DNA of 64,000 nt, from NCBI RefSeq assembly GCF_029227915.1, contig NC_079885.1, forward strand, positions 13,033,001-13,097,000. Direction: 5' to 3'. A model generated the notes under the pieces. It was not told where the DNA came from, did no database searches, and was given only the letters and a program-made list of their open reading frames with translations. The DNA is from Hydractinia symbiolongicarpus (lineage: Eukaryota; Cnidaria; Hydrozoa; Anthoathecata; Hydractiniidae). Made by a program: the position numbers and the translations under genes. Shown here piece after piece: positions 31,501 to 40,441 of the stretch; the first letter of the stretch is position 1; every line of letters begins with the position of its first letter.

Positions 31501-31979
31501 AACAAGGCTATTGATGAAATAAATGATGCTTGTGTCACTATGCTGTTATAAAGTTGATTTAGTATTGGCTTAACCTAAAAGTAAATGAAACCAATTATGA
31601 GTCCTTACTTCACAAGTCAAAATTTTTATGCAAGAAGTTTAAGCTTGCAGTTTTTCACAACTAGCTAGCAGTTTCCGGGGTTTACTAGGGCATAATTTTT
31701 AATCAATAATGTATTTATCTCCTAGTAAACTGAAATATATGTTTATTTCATTCATTCATTCATTCATTCATTCATAGCTAGTTAGCTCCTCTGTTCTACA
31801 TGTACCTAAATAGCTAATAGCCAGCTTGACTAAGCTCTAGCTAGTTAAGATAAGACTTTTAATGAATTTTTAGTTAATAGCTAAATGTATTGTCTTACCC
31901 TTCGAAACTGATAATAAAAAGTTGTAAGCTTAACACGTTGAAACTTCAAAATATAAACCAATCTTGCCCGGCTAAACAT
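28526..31979 (-). CDS. RMDN1-like protein (regulator of microtubule dynamics 1 family), six exons visible
   Basis: Exons on the minus strand with GT-AG borders: 31979-31899, 31574-31206, 31098-31009, 30820-30765, 30182-30095, 28771-28741 and 28659-28526 (seven pieces). Phases agree throughout, giving 283 residues. The N-terminus MFSRARLVYILKFQRVKLTT is basic and fits a mitochondrial presequence. The body is TPR-like and helical: ELLWRLVRGTRDRAGMADVS, EVAKQALELGDDNYACHK, WYGIMLSQTGDYIGTKKKIE, RAIELCPTDATSHHLIGMW, CFSFADLAWYERKIAAVVFG, LVLLKMGKKSEAKEWFQKL. This is the block order of animal RMDN1 (about 310 aa). The last 20-30 residues should be on a further exon to the left that I could not find; reading through the last donor gives VGVPGRTKTK and a stop. 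A TPR scaffold, no enzymatic site. Confidence 0.85.
28793..28836 (+). repeat. AAC-rich simple repeat in an RMDN1 intron
   Basis: ACAACAACATCAACAACAAC and neighbours form an imperfect AAC array. A similar CAA run is at 30046-30066 in the next intron. Confidence 0.7.
28932..28972 (+). mobile_element. Helitron-like 3' end (degenerate) in an RMDN1 intron
   Basis: CCTG-GAATATA-CAGG hairpin followed by TTAACGACTAGT. Hairpin plus CTAGT spaced about a dozen bases is the Helitron 3'-end layout, and the tail matches those at 29883, 48893 and 50340. The 5' end was not found. Confidence 0.5.
29661..29680 (+). repeat. Poly-C tract in an RMDN1 intron
   Basis: A run of cytosines, near-uninterrupted, from about 29661 to 29680. 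Exact length is likely to be polymorphic or assembly-sensitive. Confidence 0.8.
29852..29883 (+). mobile_element. Helitron-like 3' end (degenerate) in an RMDN1 intron
   Basis: A weak CCTGTAG...CACGGG stem is followed by CTAACGACTAGT ending at 29883, nearly identical to the tail of the complete mini-Helitron at 50340. Flanking hairpins near 29776 (CCTGTG...CACAGG) and 30010 look like further worn copies. Confidence 0.5.
31746..31776 (+). repeat. (ATTC)n microsatellite upstream of RMDN1 exon 2
   Basis: About seven tandem ATTC units between 31746 and 31776, inside the first intron of the RMDN1-like gene. Confidence 0.85.
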
Positions 31980-32221
31980 TTTTCATTTCATGTAATGGAC
32001 TTTGTACCTTACTTTAATGTTGGTTGGTGGGCGAGGAGACCCAGCATAATTTTTCTTACCACCGGGAAATCGGAATATCTTATTCCATGGAGAATTAACG
32101 AGTCAAAACGCGAATCAAAATAAAGGTCATGAAATTAACGTGGTTCATTCAATGAAATTATTTTGAAAAAGGCATTTGATTAACGCGGTTGAGCAAAGTT
32201 GTTTTCAAAAATGCATTTAAT

Positions 32222-32258
32222 TCGGACGATAGCTCAACACGGTTGAGCTATCGTCCGA
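32222..32258. repeat. Perfect 17-bp hairpin in intergenic DNA
   Basis: TCGGACGATAGCTCAAC and GTTGAGCTATCGTCCGA are exact complements around ACG. The element is GC-richer than its surroundings. A related single-arm text (GCGGTTGAGCAAAGTTG) lies 45 bp upstream. Confidence 0.85.
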
Positions 32259-32433
32259 TGAGGAGGAAATAGTAGAAAGTTTGTAAAAAAATTGTATTTT
32301 TATGTTTTTTAGGCTTTTATATATTGTAAAAAAGTTACCAAATTAACAGGATTTTAATTAAAGAGTCATGAAATTAACAGTGTTTAAATTAACACTGCAT
32401 TTAATTAATAGTCATTAAATTAGGGCGAAAAAA

Positions 32434-32472
32434 TGACATGTAGCCAAAAGACATGTAGCCAAAAGACATGTA
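32434..32472 (+). repeat. Short tandem repeat, 14-bp unit
   Basis: GACATGTAGCCAAAA occurs twice in tandem and a third time as GACATGTAGC, leading into a TAGC run. TAGC steps are frequent from 31.7 to 32.8 kb. Confidence 0.7.
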
Positions 32473-32767
32473 GCTAGCTAGCTTGCTAGCATGTACATAG
32501 CAGACGTAATAAGCCATTACTAAATAAAAATAAATCTTATTTTTGATTCATTTTTTTACTTAAAAAAATAAAGTGCTCTTCCAAAAGTGTAGTTTTAGTT
32601 AGACTAGCTAAATGCATCTTCCAATTTTAAACAACTGATGTGACTACTAACAACGAGTATAAAATTATATGGTAACTAGCTAGAACAATGCCACGTTTCG
32701 AAACACCACAAACAAAAAGTATTTACAGCTGAAAATTTGCGAACCTAAGAATAAATTTATGTAGCTA

Positions 32768-33187
32768 GGGCCCATTCAATAATTACGTTGCGCCTAAAGG
32801 GTTGGTCGGAGGGGCAGAGCTATTTTGTTATGTAACAGATAATTTTTATGTATGAATGATATTTTTAGTTATTTTAGTGTTGGATCTACATCTTGAATTT
32901 GTTTCTTGCCTGAGGACTTACACAAAAGTATTAAAAATGTCTTCTTTTGCTCTAAATTTATGACCCAGTTATTTTTATCTTATATTAGAACTAACGTTCT
33001 ACCTGATTTGCTTGATTATTTGTTGCATAAAAGTTTTTGGTACTATGAAAATGAATATGGTACTATGGAAATGGATAGACAAGGTCTTAAATTTAAAGTA
33101 TTATGTAACAAAAGTGCAGGGTGGTATTAGAAATTTACGATGCGTTACAAGAAAAAATTGGGTGTTACGTAATTATTAAATGGCCTC
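32768..33187. mobile_element. MITE-like element with imperfect TIRs
   Basis: Left end GGGCCCATTCAATAATTACG and the reverse complement of the right end (AGGCCATTTAATAATTACGT) agree at most positions over about 20 bp. TAGCTA flanks both sides, but TAGC steps are common here, so the duplication is weak evidence. The ORF at 32906-33130 inside has no recognisable content. Confidence 0.45.
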
Positions 33188-33317
33188 CTAGCTATGCAAT
33201 ATAAAACACATTTAAGTGATAGAAAAGTAGAATAATCTCTTTCTTGGGTCAGGCATTAAATTTTCAAGGCCTTTTTTGATCCAGACCTTGAACCAGACCT
33301 TGACTCTTCGGATCATC

Positions 33318-33640
33318 AGAGATAGAGAAATGTATGTTCTGGCGCAATCGCGCACGCCACAGTTAAACACAACAAGTCGACGTCCATCCAAGACCTAGAG
33401 GGGTTAGTACTTACCATGCTATGTTTATCCATGCATATCAAGGTAAAGTCCCTATCATGCTATGTTTAGTCATGCATATCAAGGTAAAGTCCCCATCATG
33501 CTATGTTTATTCATGCATATCAAATCAATGCGGCAAACGAGTAAAAATAGTTCTAGCGCACATGGAGGTAAATTTCCCCCACATACTACTAATAATCATC
33601 AAAAATCAACGCATGCGCAGTAGTATGTGATTATAATGAC
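33318..33640 (+). repeat. Left terminal inverted repeat of Polinton B
   Basis: Starts AGAGATAGAGAAATGTATGT and contains AAACACAACAAG and an inner AACGCATGCGCAG block, matching the right end in order. Inside it a 40-41 bp unit beginning CATGCTATGTTTA is present three times (33416, 33456, 33497), while the right end has one equivalent (about 48250). Two arms have therefore diverged by copy number. Confidence 0.8.
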
Positions 33641-33676
33641 AACCCTTCAAGGTTGAATTGTGTACGCAGAGAGAAG

Positions 33677-34043
33677 ATGAGTTGGCCATTCATGAATACA
33701 CCAGATCATATCAAAACGCAAGATATATGCAACAAGGCTGTTGAAAAGGATCCACTTATGCTCATGCATGTACCAGATCGGTTCAAAACACGGAGTATGT
33801 GTAACGAGGCTGTTGAGGAGGATTTCAATATGTTCAGGCACGTACCATACCGGTTCAAGACAGGACATGTACAATGAGGCTTTTCTAAAGGACCATGAAA
33901 TGTTTTGGTTTATTCCGGATCAATTCAAGACGCAGGACATGTGCAACGAAACCGTTGAATATCATGCCTGTCTGCTAAGGCTTGTGCCAAGCAAGTTCAA
34001 AACGCAGAATATGTTTAAAAACGTGTGTCCAATATGTAAGTGA
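33677..34043 (+). pseudogene. VPDxFKT-repeat protein of Polinton B
   Basis: From ATG 33677, five units of about 33 residues follow one another: TPDHIKTQDICNKAVEKDPL, HVPDRFKTRSMCNEAVEEDF, HVPYRFKTG, then after a one-base frame shift near 33868 IPDQFKTQDMCNETVE and VPSKFKTQNMF, ending CPICK at 34043. The pattern (VPDxFKTQxMCxxAV) is a helical tandem repeat found in proteins of large DNA viruses and cnidarian Polintons (DUF4116-like). Probably an interaction surface. The first gene after the left TIR. Confidence 0.6.
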
Positions 34044-34055
34044 AATCCTTAGCTG

Positions 34056-34498
34056 TTGTTGGAATGTATATATAAAATGGTACTCTGTTATTGGTGCTCT
34101 GTAGAACTTTGCGACAAAGTCAGGTGTCCCATGAGATACAACCCACCACAGATGAGTACAAAACATATGATGAAATCAGGTTTTTTTCATATCAAAGAAA
34201 ACATGGCTGCCCATATTAGCGACGGCGGTGAGTACGTGTACAAGGGCTACTTTTGTGGAGATGCGTGCTGCTTGGCTTATGTGGAAGAACGGAAGGTGTA
34301 TGATAGCGCGTATGAAATGTCGCTGTGGCTGTTGAAAAGGTACTACAAAGAAAGGTCTGCTCCGGACCGGAGACGCGTCAGAAGATTCGGGGTTGGTTTG
34401 AAACCAAGGTTATCTTACAACCATAGTACAAGAATCAGAGAAGAAGAAGGAGAATGAACAAAGAATTCAAGACCTAGAGGATCATCTTTTTAGTAAAT
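34056..34498 (+). pseudogene. Cys-rich zinc-binding-type protein of Polinton B
   Basis: Open frame 34056-34457, with likely start at the second methionine (MVLCYWCSVELCDKVRCPMR). Two cysteine clusters, CYWC...CDKVRC and YFCGDACCLAYVEE, resemble a treble-clef or FCS-type zinc site. A helical LWLLKRYYKERSAPDRRR stretch follows. The C-terminus is frame-shifted near 34440 (RIREEE... then RIQDLEDHLFSK to the stop at 34498-34500). No homologue was seen in Polinton D. Proteins like this are accessory in Polintons; the function is not known. Confidence 0.5.
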
Positions 34499-34500
34499 AA

Positions 34501-35273
34501 ATGGAAAAGGTAATGACTGTGAACGCGTACTCGATGCGTATGATAGATGCACCTGCGGACGAAGGTTCGTGGTAAAGGCTAAAATGCTGTGTTTTGGTAT
34601 ACTGCTATCAGGAATATATCATATAGAATGGGGGTAGTTGTGTATGTGCGAGAAGAAGCAATCCTCTGAAGTCGTTTGAAATTCAATAAAACAAGGTGCT
34701 ACAATTTGAAAATGAGCTTGTCAACCCTAAAATTTTCTACAATTTTGCTGCTACCTTTACAGATATCAATGATATCAACGTGGACTATCCAACAGTATCA
34801 GATACCATTCCTGCAAATGGAAGTAAGGATCAACGGTACATTGTGGGGTACCATACACGAGACCTCGTGGTAGCCCTCAGGGTAAAAACACCTAAAATCT
34901 GGTCCCCGCATGGGGTCACCCGGTACAATGCCAGTGCTGTACCCGCAATAAGTGTTGATTTTGAAGAGTACCCCGACTGGGTTGCGAAGTATCGCCAAAT
35001 CTGGAACAAGATCGACGAGTTGATATCTTAGAACTTGACGACGGAGCCTGTGAAAAAGGACCGTTACATCAATGCCAAACTCAAATACTACAAGGACGCG
35101 ATAACAACTAAATTCCATACCCTATGAGTACCCTATGATGAGCATGCTAAGTCAGTGCCATCCTGGCTATTTCATCGGTGTATATGCAGGGCAAAAACTA
35201 CTACCTTCAGGTACATGTTGTGGAATGTCGGTACAAGGACTTTATGGTTGAATGGCTGCTAAGTGAGGATTAA
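34501..35273 (+). pseudogene. YPDW-motif Polinton protein, element B
   Basis: ATG 34501 opens MEKVMTVNAYSMRMIDAPAD. The reading then shifts frame several times: YCYQEY near 34610, an open stretch 34696-35031 with GYHTRDLVVALRVKTPKIWS and VDFEEYPDWVAKYRQIWNK, then PVKKDRYINAKLKYYKDAI, and finally VYMQGKNYYLQVHVVECRYK to the stop at 35271-35273. Polinton D keeps only the middle-to-end part (21929-21642). It is a beta-rich protein of about 255 residues. Its function is unknown to me; conserved presence in both elements suggests a core role. Confidence 0.6.
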
Positions 35274-35280
35274 AAAACCC

Positions 35281-35317
35281 ATATATTTTATAGGCCCTAC
35301 AAGGCCTAAAAATATAT
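35281..35317. terminator. Hairpin between convergent genes (element B)
   Basis: ATATATTTTATAGGCC and GGCCTAAAAATATAT form a stem of about 15 bp with one bulge around CTACAA. It lies 8 nt after the plus-strand stop (35273) and 33 nt before the minus-strand stop (35350). Confidence 0.65.
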
Positions 35318-35349
35318 ATAAAATTAAGGCTTGTAAGCAGGTGGAGACT

Positions 35350-35655
35350 CTAGGTAGCGCTTGCATACTGCACAGATTGAAGTTTTTTTAAAACGTCGTT
35401 CCTGCCTTTTTCTCGGCCTTTCGCAACTAGCTGAGCACGTTCACGTTCATTGTTGGCGTCCACAAGACGTTTAAAGCATTGACGTATCTGTTCCTTTAAC
35501 AGCATATACCGTTGCTTCTCTTGCATAATCAGACTGAACTCGTAGTTGCTGATAACCCCATTTTCTACAGGCTTTGAAATCAGATCAACGATGGAATTAA
35601 ATTTCGACTCCGCAAGTAGTCTGATGCTTTCGTGCTTCTTGGACTTAACACCCAA
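35350..35655 (-). CDS. Small helical Polinton protein (VDLISK family), element B
   Basis: Intact frame of 101 residues: MGVKSKKHESIRLLAESKFN, SIVDLISKPVENGVISNYEF, SLIMQEKQRYMLLKEQIRQC and a basic end with GREKGRNDVLKKLQS. It is the full-length version of the D gene at 20854-21066. All-helical and charged, with no catalytic motif. Similar small proteins recur in cnidarian Polintons. It lies just downstream of the KQLYIT gene on the same strand, so the two may be co-transcribed. Confidence 0.65.
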   Translation of the reverse strand: MGVKSKKHESIRLLAESKFNSIVDLISKPVENGVISNYEFSLIMQEKQRYMLLKEQIRQCFKRLVDANNERERAQLVAKGREKGRNDVLKKLQSVQYASAT

Positions 35656-35659
35656 TCTT

Positions 35660-35871
35660 TTTTAGGCATTCCGTAGACCTGCCTGACCAATCCCCATTCG
35701 AGTAACCCTCTTATCAGGCCCCACTTTACGAATCGTAAAGTCATTGTTGCTATAAATGTTCAGCCATGTAGGTCGAATACTGATGGATTATAAGGCTATC
35801 CTCGTATCCTGTCCTAGGTAGTTCTCAAATATCGTAGGCTTGTTAATATTAGTGATGTAGAGTTGTTTTAT
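35660..35871 (-). pseudogene. KQLYITNINKP protein of Polinton B, truncated
   Basis: Minus-strand text KQLYITNINKPTIFENYLGQ, then a stop (TAA at the L-S junction near 35793), SISIRPTWLNIYSNNDFTIR and KVGPDKRVTRMG. The first codon is ATA where D has ATG. The rest of the gene present in D (to the VCPQLDNDDF block) is missing, so a deletion fuses this stub to the start of the next gene. Confidence 0.6.
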
Positions 35872-35891
35872 CCCTTTCTTAGAAGAAAAGA

Positions 35892-36830
35892 ATGAACATG
35901 TATTCGTACAACCCCAAGGCAAAGTACAAGTCAAACAGAGGAGAATGGCCCCTCGGTATCACAAACCTTGAGCATCAGAACCTATATGTCTCCACAAAAT
36001 CTCACATTTCCGTGGCATTCCCCGAGTTTAGTAAATAGGCCATAAAAGTTCCAACCACTTTGTTGAATGATCCTGTCAGAGTGGGTTGGACAGGACAAGC
36101 CTTGGACTATTGGAACAACCAGGTGAATTTCGCGGTCCATTGCGCAACCACGGCTTTAGGTATCTCCGCTAAGCACATGACAGGCTCCGTACCCCTTGTC
36201 AACTCGATATTTCAGTTTCACGTGTATTACCACATGCGTCGTATCCTGGCAAGAATGAAGGTACCCATGCCTTATGAAGACGGTTTTCATCAATATAAAA
36301 ACCCCTACTCAACCTCTGGATACGCACAAGTGTGTCGCGAGTGTGGTGTAGATCCAAATTCAAGGCTGTTATGTGATCACTCACCAACGGTTCCTCCCAC
36401 AAGGCGATGAGAACTATGCAAAATTTATCATACCGAAAAGTCAGGGCCTGACGTCAGAAGGTCTGACAAAGCTAAGCGAGAGTATTCGCGTCTATGTGGT
36501 CTTGTTGTTTGGGTCGCAAGCAGGCGCCAAGGCATCCTTACTCGGATCCGGTGCTGACAACTACACAGCAAGGCAAATCTTGTTACAAAAACTTCAAAGT
36601 ATGGTACATCGGGAGGAGAATGTAGGGCAAGATATAACGCTATTTCAGAAAGTGCTGCAGCATGCCACAACTCCGGTGAATTTTGCCGTCATGCCCAGTG
36701 TGTACATGCTACCTTCTGATATGAACCTGCGGATCGGTAAAATTAAGGAGTATAACAACAACATCCTCATAGCACCTGCAAACGTAAGTGTTGGGGTTCA
36801 GGTTGACGTGAATAACAAACCTATTGTCAA
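35892..36830 (+). pseudogene. Minor-capsid-type (penton-like) protein of Polinton B
   Basis: ATG 35892 opens MNMYSYNPKAKYKSNRGEWP. An in-frame TAG near 36037 interrupts, then LLNDPVRVGWTGQALDYWNN, QVNFAVHCATTALGISAKHM, FQFHVYYHMRRILARMKVPM and KNPYSTSGYAQVCRECGVDP follow. After a frame shift near 36390 come KLSESIRVYVVLLFGSQAGA and FAVMPSVYMLPSDMNLRIGK to about 36830. Block order equals D (20267-19273). Single jelly-roll size, gene context and divergent promoter suggest the second capsid protein; a fold search would be needed to settle it. Confidence 0.6.
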
Positions 36831-36842
36831 GCATACAGAGAG

Positions 36843-37688
36843 GTCATCAAACCACCCCCTAGGCATACTACACCTCCCAAGCATCTGCCTTGGCTGCCAG
36901 GTATTTTATGAATTTTCCCAATCGTTCGAACTGCTTTTCTACAAAACCCTTTCCTACGGCCATTTCAAGGTTAGCTCGTTGTCCTTCATCTGCCCCGGCC
37001 TTCTGTGCCTCTAATTGTTTTACCTTGGCCTCTGCCGTTTTAAGTTCGCTGTGTACGAAATCATCTTACTTTCCAGTAGTTTAACATTGCCTTTGATAGT
37101 CTGTGCTGCTTGGTTAAGCCCTCTTATTTCACGTTCGGTGATACCATCCCCCACAAATGAATTTTCTTGTGTAAATCTCTCCGTGTCATCTACAAATCTT
37201 TCGATATCGTTTAACGAATCCATCGAAATAATATCATCAGTCTTGGCCTTCTTCACAATATTATCAACCTTTTGCCCGAGTGCCTGGACCACTTTCTTTT
37301 TGTTGGGTGTAGTGACATAGTTGGGAAAACCCAGGTCTCGCACGCCTTCTGCCTTCAAATCGCTTAATAACGTCGCCATGGATAGGAACCCCCTCCCATC
37401 CACTCTTGTAACCCTTATACCTCTGAAATAAAGTTGTTTCCCTTCAAGTTTAAAATCTAATAAATTTAGACTTGTATATTTACTAAGATGTGCATAACAA
37501 TCTTCTACCTTTGATTCTCAAATTTCCTTTCTGGCCATGGCTATTGAAGAGAATCCCCGAGGATGTTCTCCTGACGTTGAAGGCCTTGGCGTGGATGGAG
37601 GCCCTGGCGTTGATGGATGATCATCGGGTCTGTCATCTGGACGACCCTCCTCCCCAAAATCGTGTTCATATGCTGGATTTGTCGGCAT
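36843..37688 (-). pseudogene. Coiled-coil protein of Polinton B, C-terminal membrane part deleted
   Basis: The minus-strand start at 37688 gives MPTNPAYEHDFGEEGRPDDR and a Pro/Ser/Thr-rich linker, stopping near 37520. The next block, 37403-37020, has LLSDLKAEGVRDLGFPNYVT and a coiled coil. A final shifted block near 37010-36860 has GKGFVEKQFERLGKFIKYLA. The N-P-x-Y-E start and the VRDLGF and LGKF.KYLA blocks match D (17785-19084). The glycine-rich membrane helices of D are absent. Three or more breaks. Confidence 0.6.
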
Positions 37689-37711
37689 CTTTATTTTTAA
37701 AAAACCCCTAA

Positions 37712-38952
37712 ATAAAAGAACTACATTAGACCCCTACGCAGAAACGAAACAAATCTTCGGTATCAAAGGTAAAAACAACGTGTTCAGATAAGTAACATAC
37801 CCTCCACGATCAATCAAAATGAGGACTTGTACGTGGATATCTCCAACATGCGACAGGACAAGGTTATTTCTCCAGGGTCCATCAAACTCCTATTTGACCT
37901 GGAAGTGACGGCTGCAAATACAAAACGCACCATCGTTTCAAATGTCGGCAAAAGCCTGGTGCTGGACTTACGCATCACTTTGAATGGCAACGAGGTGCAA
38001 AATATATCTGATTTTAACACCTTCGCAGTCTACCGGGATTTCTGGCTGCCTAAATTTGACAGGGACAATAACCTGATTTTAGAGGGTATCAACCCCAATG
38101 ATGGCACCATCCGGGATCTGCAGGTAAAGACCACTGGCCATGTCGGAACAGGTGAGGAAAAGGCTATTGTTGCAGCCTATGACAACACCTTCTGTATACC
38201 ACTGGGCAAGATATTTAAACTCACCGGAGACCTACCCTTTTATCCAGCGGGTTTATATGACCGCCTCTAGTTCGTCCTTCATTTCGCGCCGCATGGTGAC
38301 GTTATCAAAGATGGGGGCACGGCAGCCTCGGGAAGCCGCGTATAAGATCACTAATATCAAGCTAGAATTCGACAAAGTCACTCACGAGGGTCTCGCGAGT
38401 GCCATGATGTCAAGATTAGCACTACCCTATGAACGGATACTGCGTAGCAAGGTGGTGACCATGAAAAAGGCTGATACCAGCTAAAACCTTCAAATCGATA
38501 CACCTGCCAAGTCCTTGAAGGGTGTCTTACTACTGTTCGTAGACCCCTTAAAAGTCAAGGCTTATTCCGGTGTCAACGAGGTGTTCTACAATCCCAAAAT
38601 TGAGAAGATCTCAATCACCCTTGAGGGTGAACCCAACGAGTTGTACTCGCACACCATGCTTCCAAAGGATCATCTCGAACAAATCGTGAGCCTTTTTGGT
38701 CGTCACGACTTTAACGTCACGATTGGCCAATTCTTCAACGAACGATACGCCTTGTTTATCGATTTCCGGGCCTCCCCAGACCATACCCTACATGGTTCTG
38801 GAAGACCCCTCCAGCGCTTATCAGACAGCATTACCCTGCACATGACCAAGAAAGCCGACGGCACCAGGGACATCCGCTGTTACATATACCTTTCGCAGGA
38901 TGCAGTTCAGTTGAATATCCTAGATGGTAGGTTTCACAGCGTTGAGTATTAG
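37712..38952 (+). pseudogene. Major-capsid-type (hexon-like) protein of Polinton B
   Basis: N-terminal text (TLDPYAETKQIFGIKGKNNV) is split from the main frame 37827-38270 by a shift near 37800. Then EDLYVDISNMRQDKVISPGS, LRITLNGNEVQNISDFNTFA, TFCIPLGKIFKLTGDLPFYP. A stop near 38268 and a shifted piece (38280-38484, YKITNIKLEFDKV) lead to 38515-38952 with LLLFVDPLKVKAYSGVNEVF, ISITLEGEPNELYSH, YALFIDFRASPDHTLHGSGR and LNILDGRFHSVEY. The two ITL.G blocks in either half resemble strands of two jelly rolls, hence the major-capsid call. About 410 residues in total. It is more complete than the copy in D. Confidence 0.65.
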
Positions 38953-38960
38953 TGACCACA

Positions 38961-38991
38961 ATTTGTATTTGTCCTAGAGGCAAATACAAAT
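38961..38991. terminator. Perfect 11-bp hairpin 3' of the major-capsid-type gene (element B)
   Basis: ATTTGTATTTG and CAAATACAAAT are exact complements around TCCTAGAGG. It starts 8 nt after the stop (38952) and ends 4 nt before the next start (38996). Confidence 0.7.
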
Positions 38992-38995
38992 CAAT

Positions 38996-39376
38996 ATGGA
39001 AAACAAGAGCTGCTCCAATTGTAAAAAAGTGTTAACCTTAGGCAAATTTAGGGTGTTGAAAAATGGAAAGACGACAAAAATTTGCCTAGTTTGTTTGGAT
39101 AAAAAGAAACAGCGGCGTGTCAAAAACAAGTGCCCCCATGGTAGCCGGAGGGATCAGCGTAAAGAATGCAAGGGCAGTCAGATTTGCCACCATTCAAGGG
39201 TGAGGGCTTATTGTAAAGAATGCAAGGGTAGTCAGATTTGCGAGCATGAGAGACAGAGGGCTTGCTGCATAGACTTTAAGGGCAGTCAGATTTGCAAACC
39301 CAGTGCAAAGACTGCAAGAAGAGCAAACAGTCAGAATAAATGGCTACTCTTGCGATCATGGCAGGAAGGGCACTGA
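38996..39376 (+). CDS. Cys/His-repeat zinc protein of Polinton B (CKGSQIC repeats)
   Basis: ATG 38996 opens MENKSCSNCKKVLTLGKFRV, a CxxC...CLVC pair typical of a zinc ribbon. Three repeats of about 22 residues follow: CPHGSRRDQRKECKGSQIC, HHSRVRAYCKECKGSQIC and HERQRACCIDFKGSQIC. Each would bind zinc with C-x2-C-x5-C and H. The last repeat is worn (CKPSAKTARRAN). It lies downstream of the capsid-type gene with a hairpin between, and overlaps the next gene by a few codons. Such repeats occur in large DNA viruses and Polintons; function unknown. Confidence 0.55.
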   Translation: MENKSCSNCKKVLTLGKFRVLKNGKTTKICLVCLDKKKQRRVKNKCPHGSRRDQRKECKGSQICHHSRVRAYCKECKGSQICEHERQRACCIDFKGSQICKPSAKTARRANSQNKWLLLRSWQEGH

Positions 39377-39500
39377 TTAACGCACTCGCGTTCAGCGGTA
39401 GAAATTTCCTATTCAGTAAACTTGCAGGGCATGGCGAGGCGGAACGCAAAAGGCACGACGAAGCAATAGAAAAATTGCAATCAGGCACAGTGGGTACAAG
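39340..39500 (+). pseudogene. Polinton hydrophobic protein of element B, truncated
   Basis: ATG 39340 opens MATLAIMAGRALINALAFSG, then RNFLFSKLAGHGEAERKRHD and EAIEKLQSG before the text becomes integrase (PTEKLNKIYYMPEHL) near 39500. The D copy has about 70 more residues, including a second membrane helix, so roughly 200 bp were deleted, fusing this gene to the integrase. Starts inside the Cys-repeat ORF. Confidence 0.6.
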
Positions 39501-39501
39501 A

Positions 39502-40441
39502 CCGACAGAAAAATTAAATAAAATTTACTACATGCCGGAACACCTCTAGACTGGACGGAAAGCTATCAAATTATTCGCCTCAGAAGCTGGCCTATCCAAA
39601 AAGAAGGTCACTCATTGGTTGAGTAGACAACTCTTTTTTCTACGGCTTATCAAAGGCCCAAAACGTATCGATTATCCCCATTTCACCATTACGGGACCCA
39701 ACGAGATGCATCAGTTTGACATATTGTACATGCCCCACGATACGGTATATGGAAACACCTACAAATACATCCTGACAGACATTCACGTGGCTTCAAGGTA
39801 CAAGGTAGCTAGGCCATTGCGTACCAAAAAGGCTAGTGAGGTCGCAGATATGCTGAAGGATATCTACAAGGCAGGACCTCTTCGATACCCCAAAACCTTT
39901 CAATGTGACAATGGTAGTGAATTCAAATCAAGTGTAACAAAGCTACTAGAGGACAAGGGGTGGAGATTAAACGGGCTACTACCAAATATCACCATACATA
40001 CGGCCTTTGTAGAGAGCTACAACAAAGTACTCGCGGAAAGACTCTTTAAACCCCACGATGCGCAAGAGTTGGTTTCTAACAAGACGTCAAGCACTTAGGT
40101 CAATCACCTGTACACTATCGTCAAAAGTCTCAACAATACAAAGACTGCCATGATTGGCATGAAACCTAGCAGGGCGATCAAACTACTGGAGGTACCACTT
40201 GCGAAACGCCAGCAATATCCTGAGGAAACCCCCCTACCTGAGGATGGCCTCTCTCTACCTGCTACAACCAGGAGAGGGGCATGACGATTCGAAAAGACGC
40301 GCAACTGACGCCTTTTGGAGCCAACATACTTACAGTTTGGATCGTATCGTAGCGGGTAGTCGTGTTTTGTACTATTTAAAAGACGGGCCTGATCGTAGCT
40401 TCGTGTCGGAGGAATTGATGCTTATTCCTGAAGATGTTTAG
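39502..40441 (+). pseudogene. Retroviral-type integrase of Polinton B
   Basis: The text begins LNKIYYMPEHL, meets a TAG at 39547-39549, then GRKAIKLFASEAGLSKKKVT and the core. All three catalytic residues are visible: D in MHQFDILYMP (39718-39720), D in CDNGSEF (39907-39909) and E in FVESYNK (40012-40014), spacing D-x34-E. Two compensating indels garble about 12 residues between the second Asp and Glu (LNGLLPNITIHT). A stop at 40096 and a shift near 40250 split the C-terminus, which ends SFVSEELMLIPEDV. The protein was once an active D,D35E integrase; now broken. Confidence 0.9.

Noticed and set aside
32906-33130. 74-residue ORF
   Set aside because: Lies within a MITE-like element, has no recognisable domain and biased composition.
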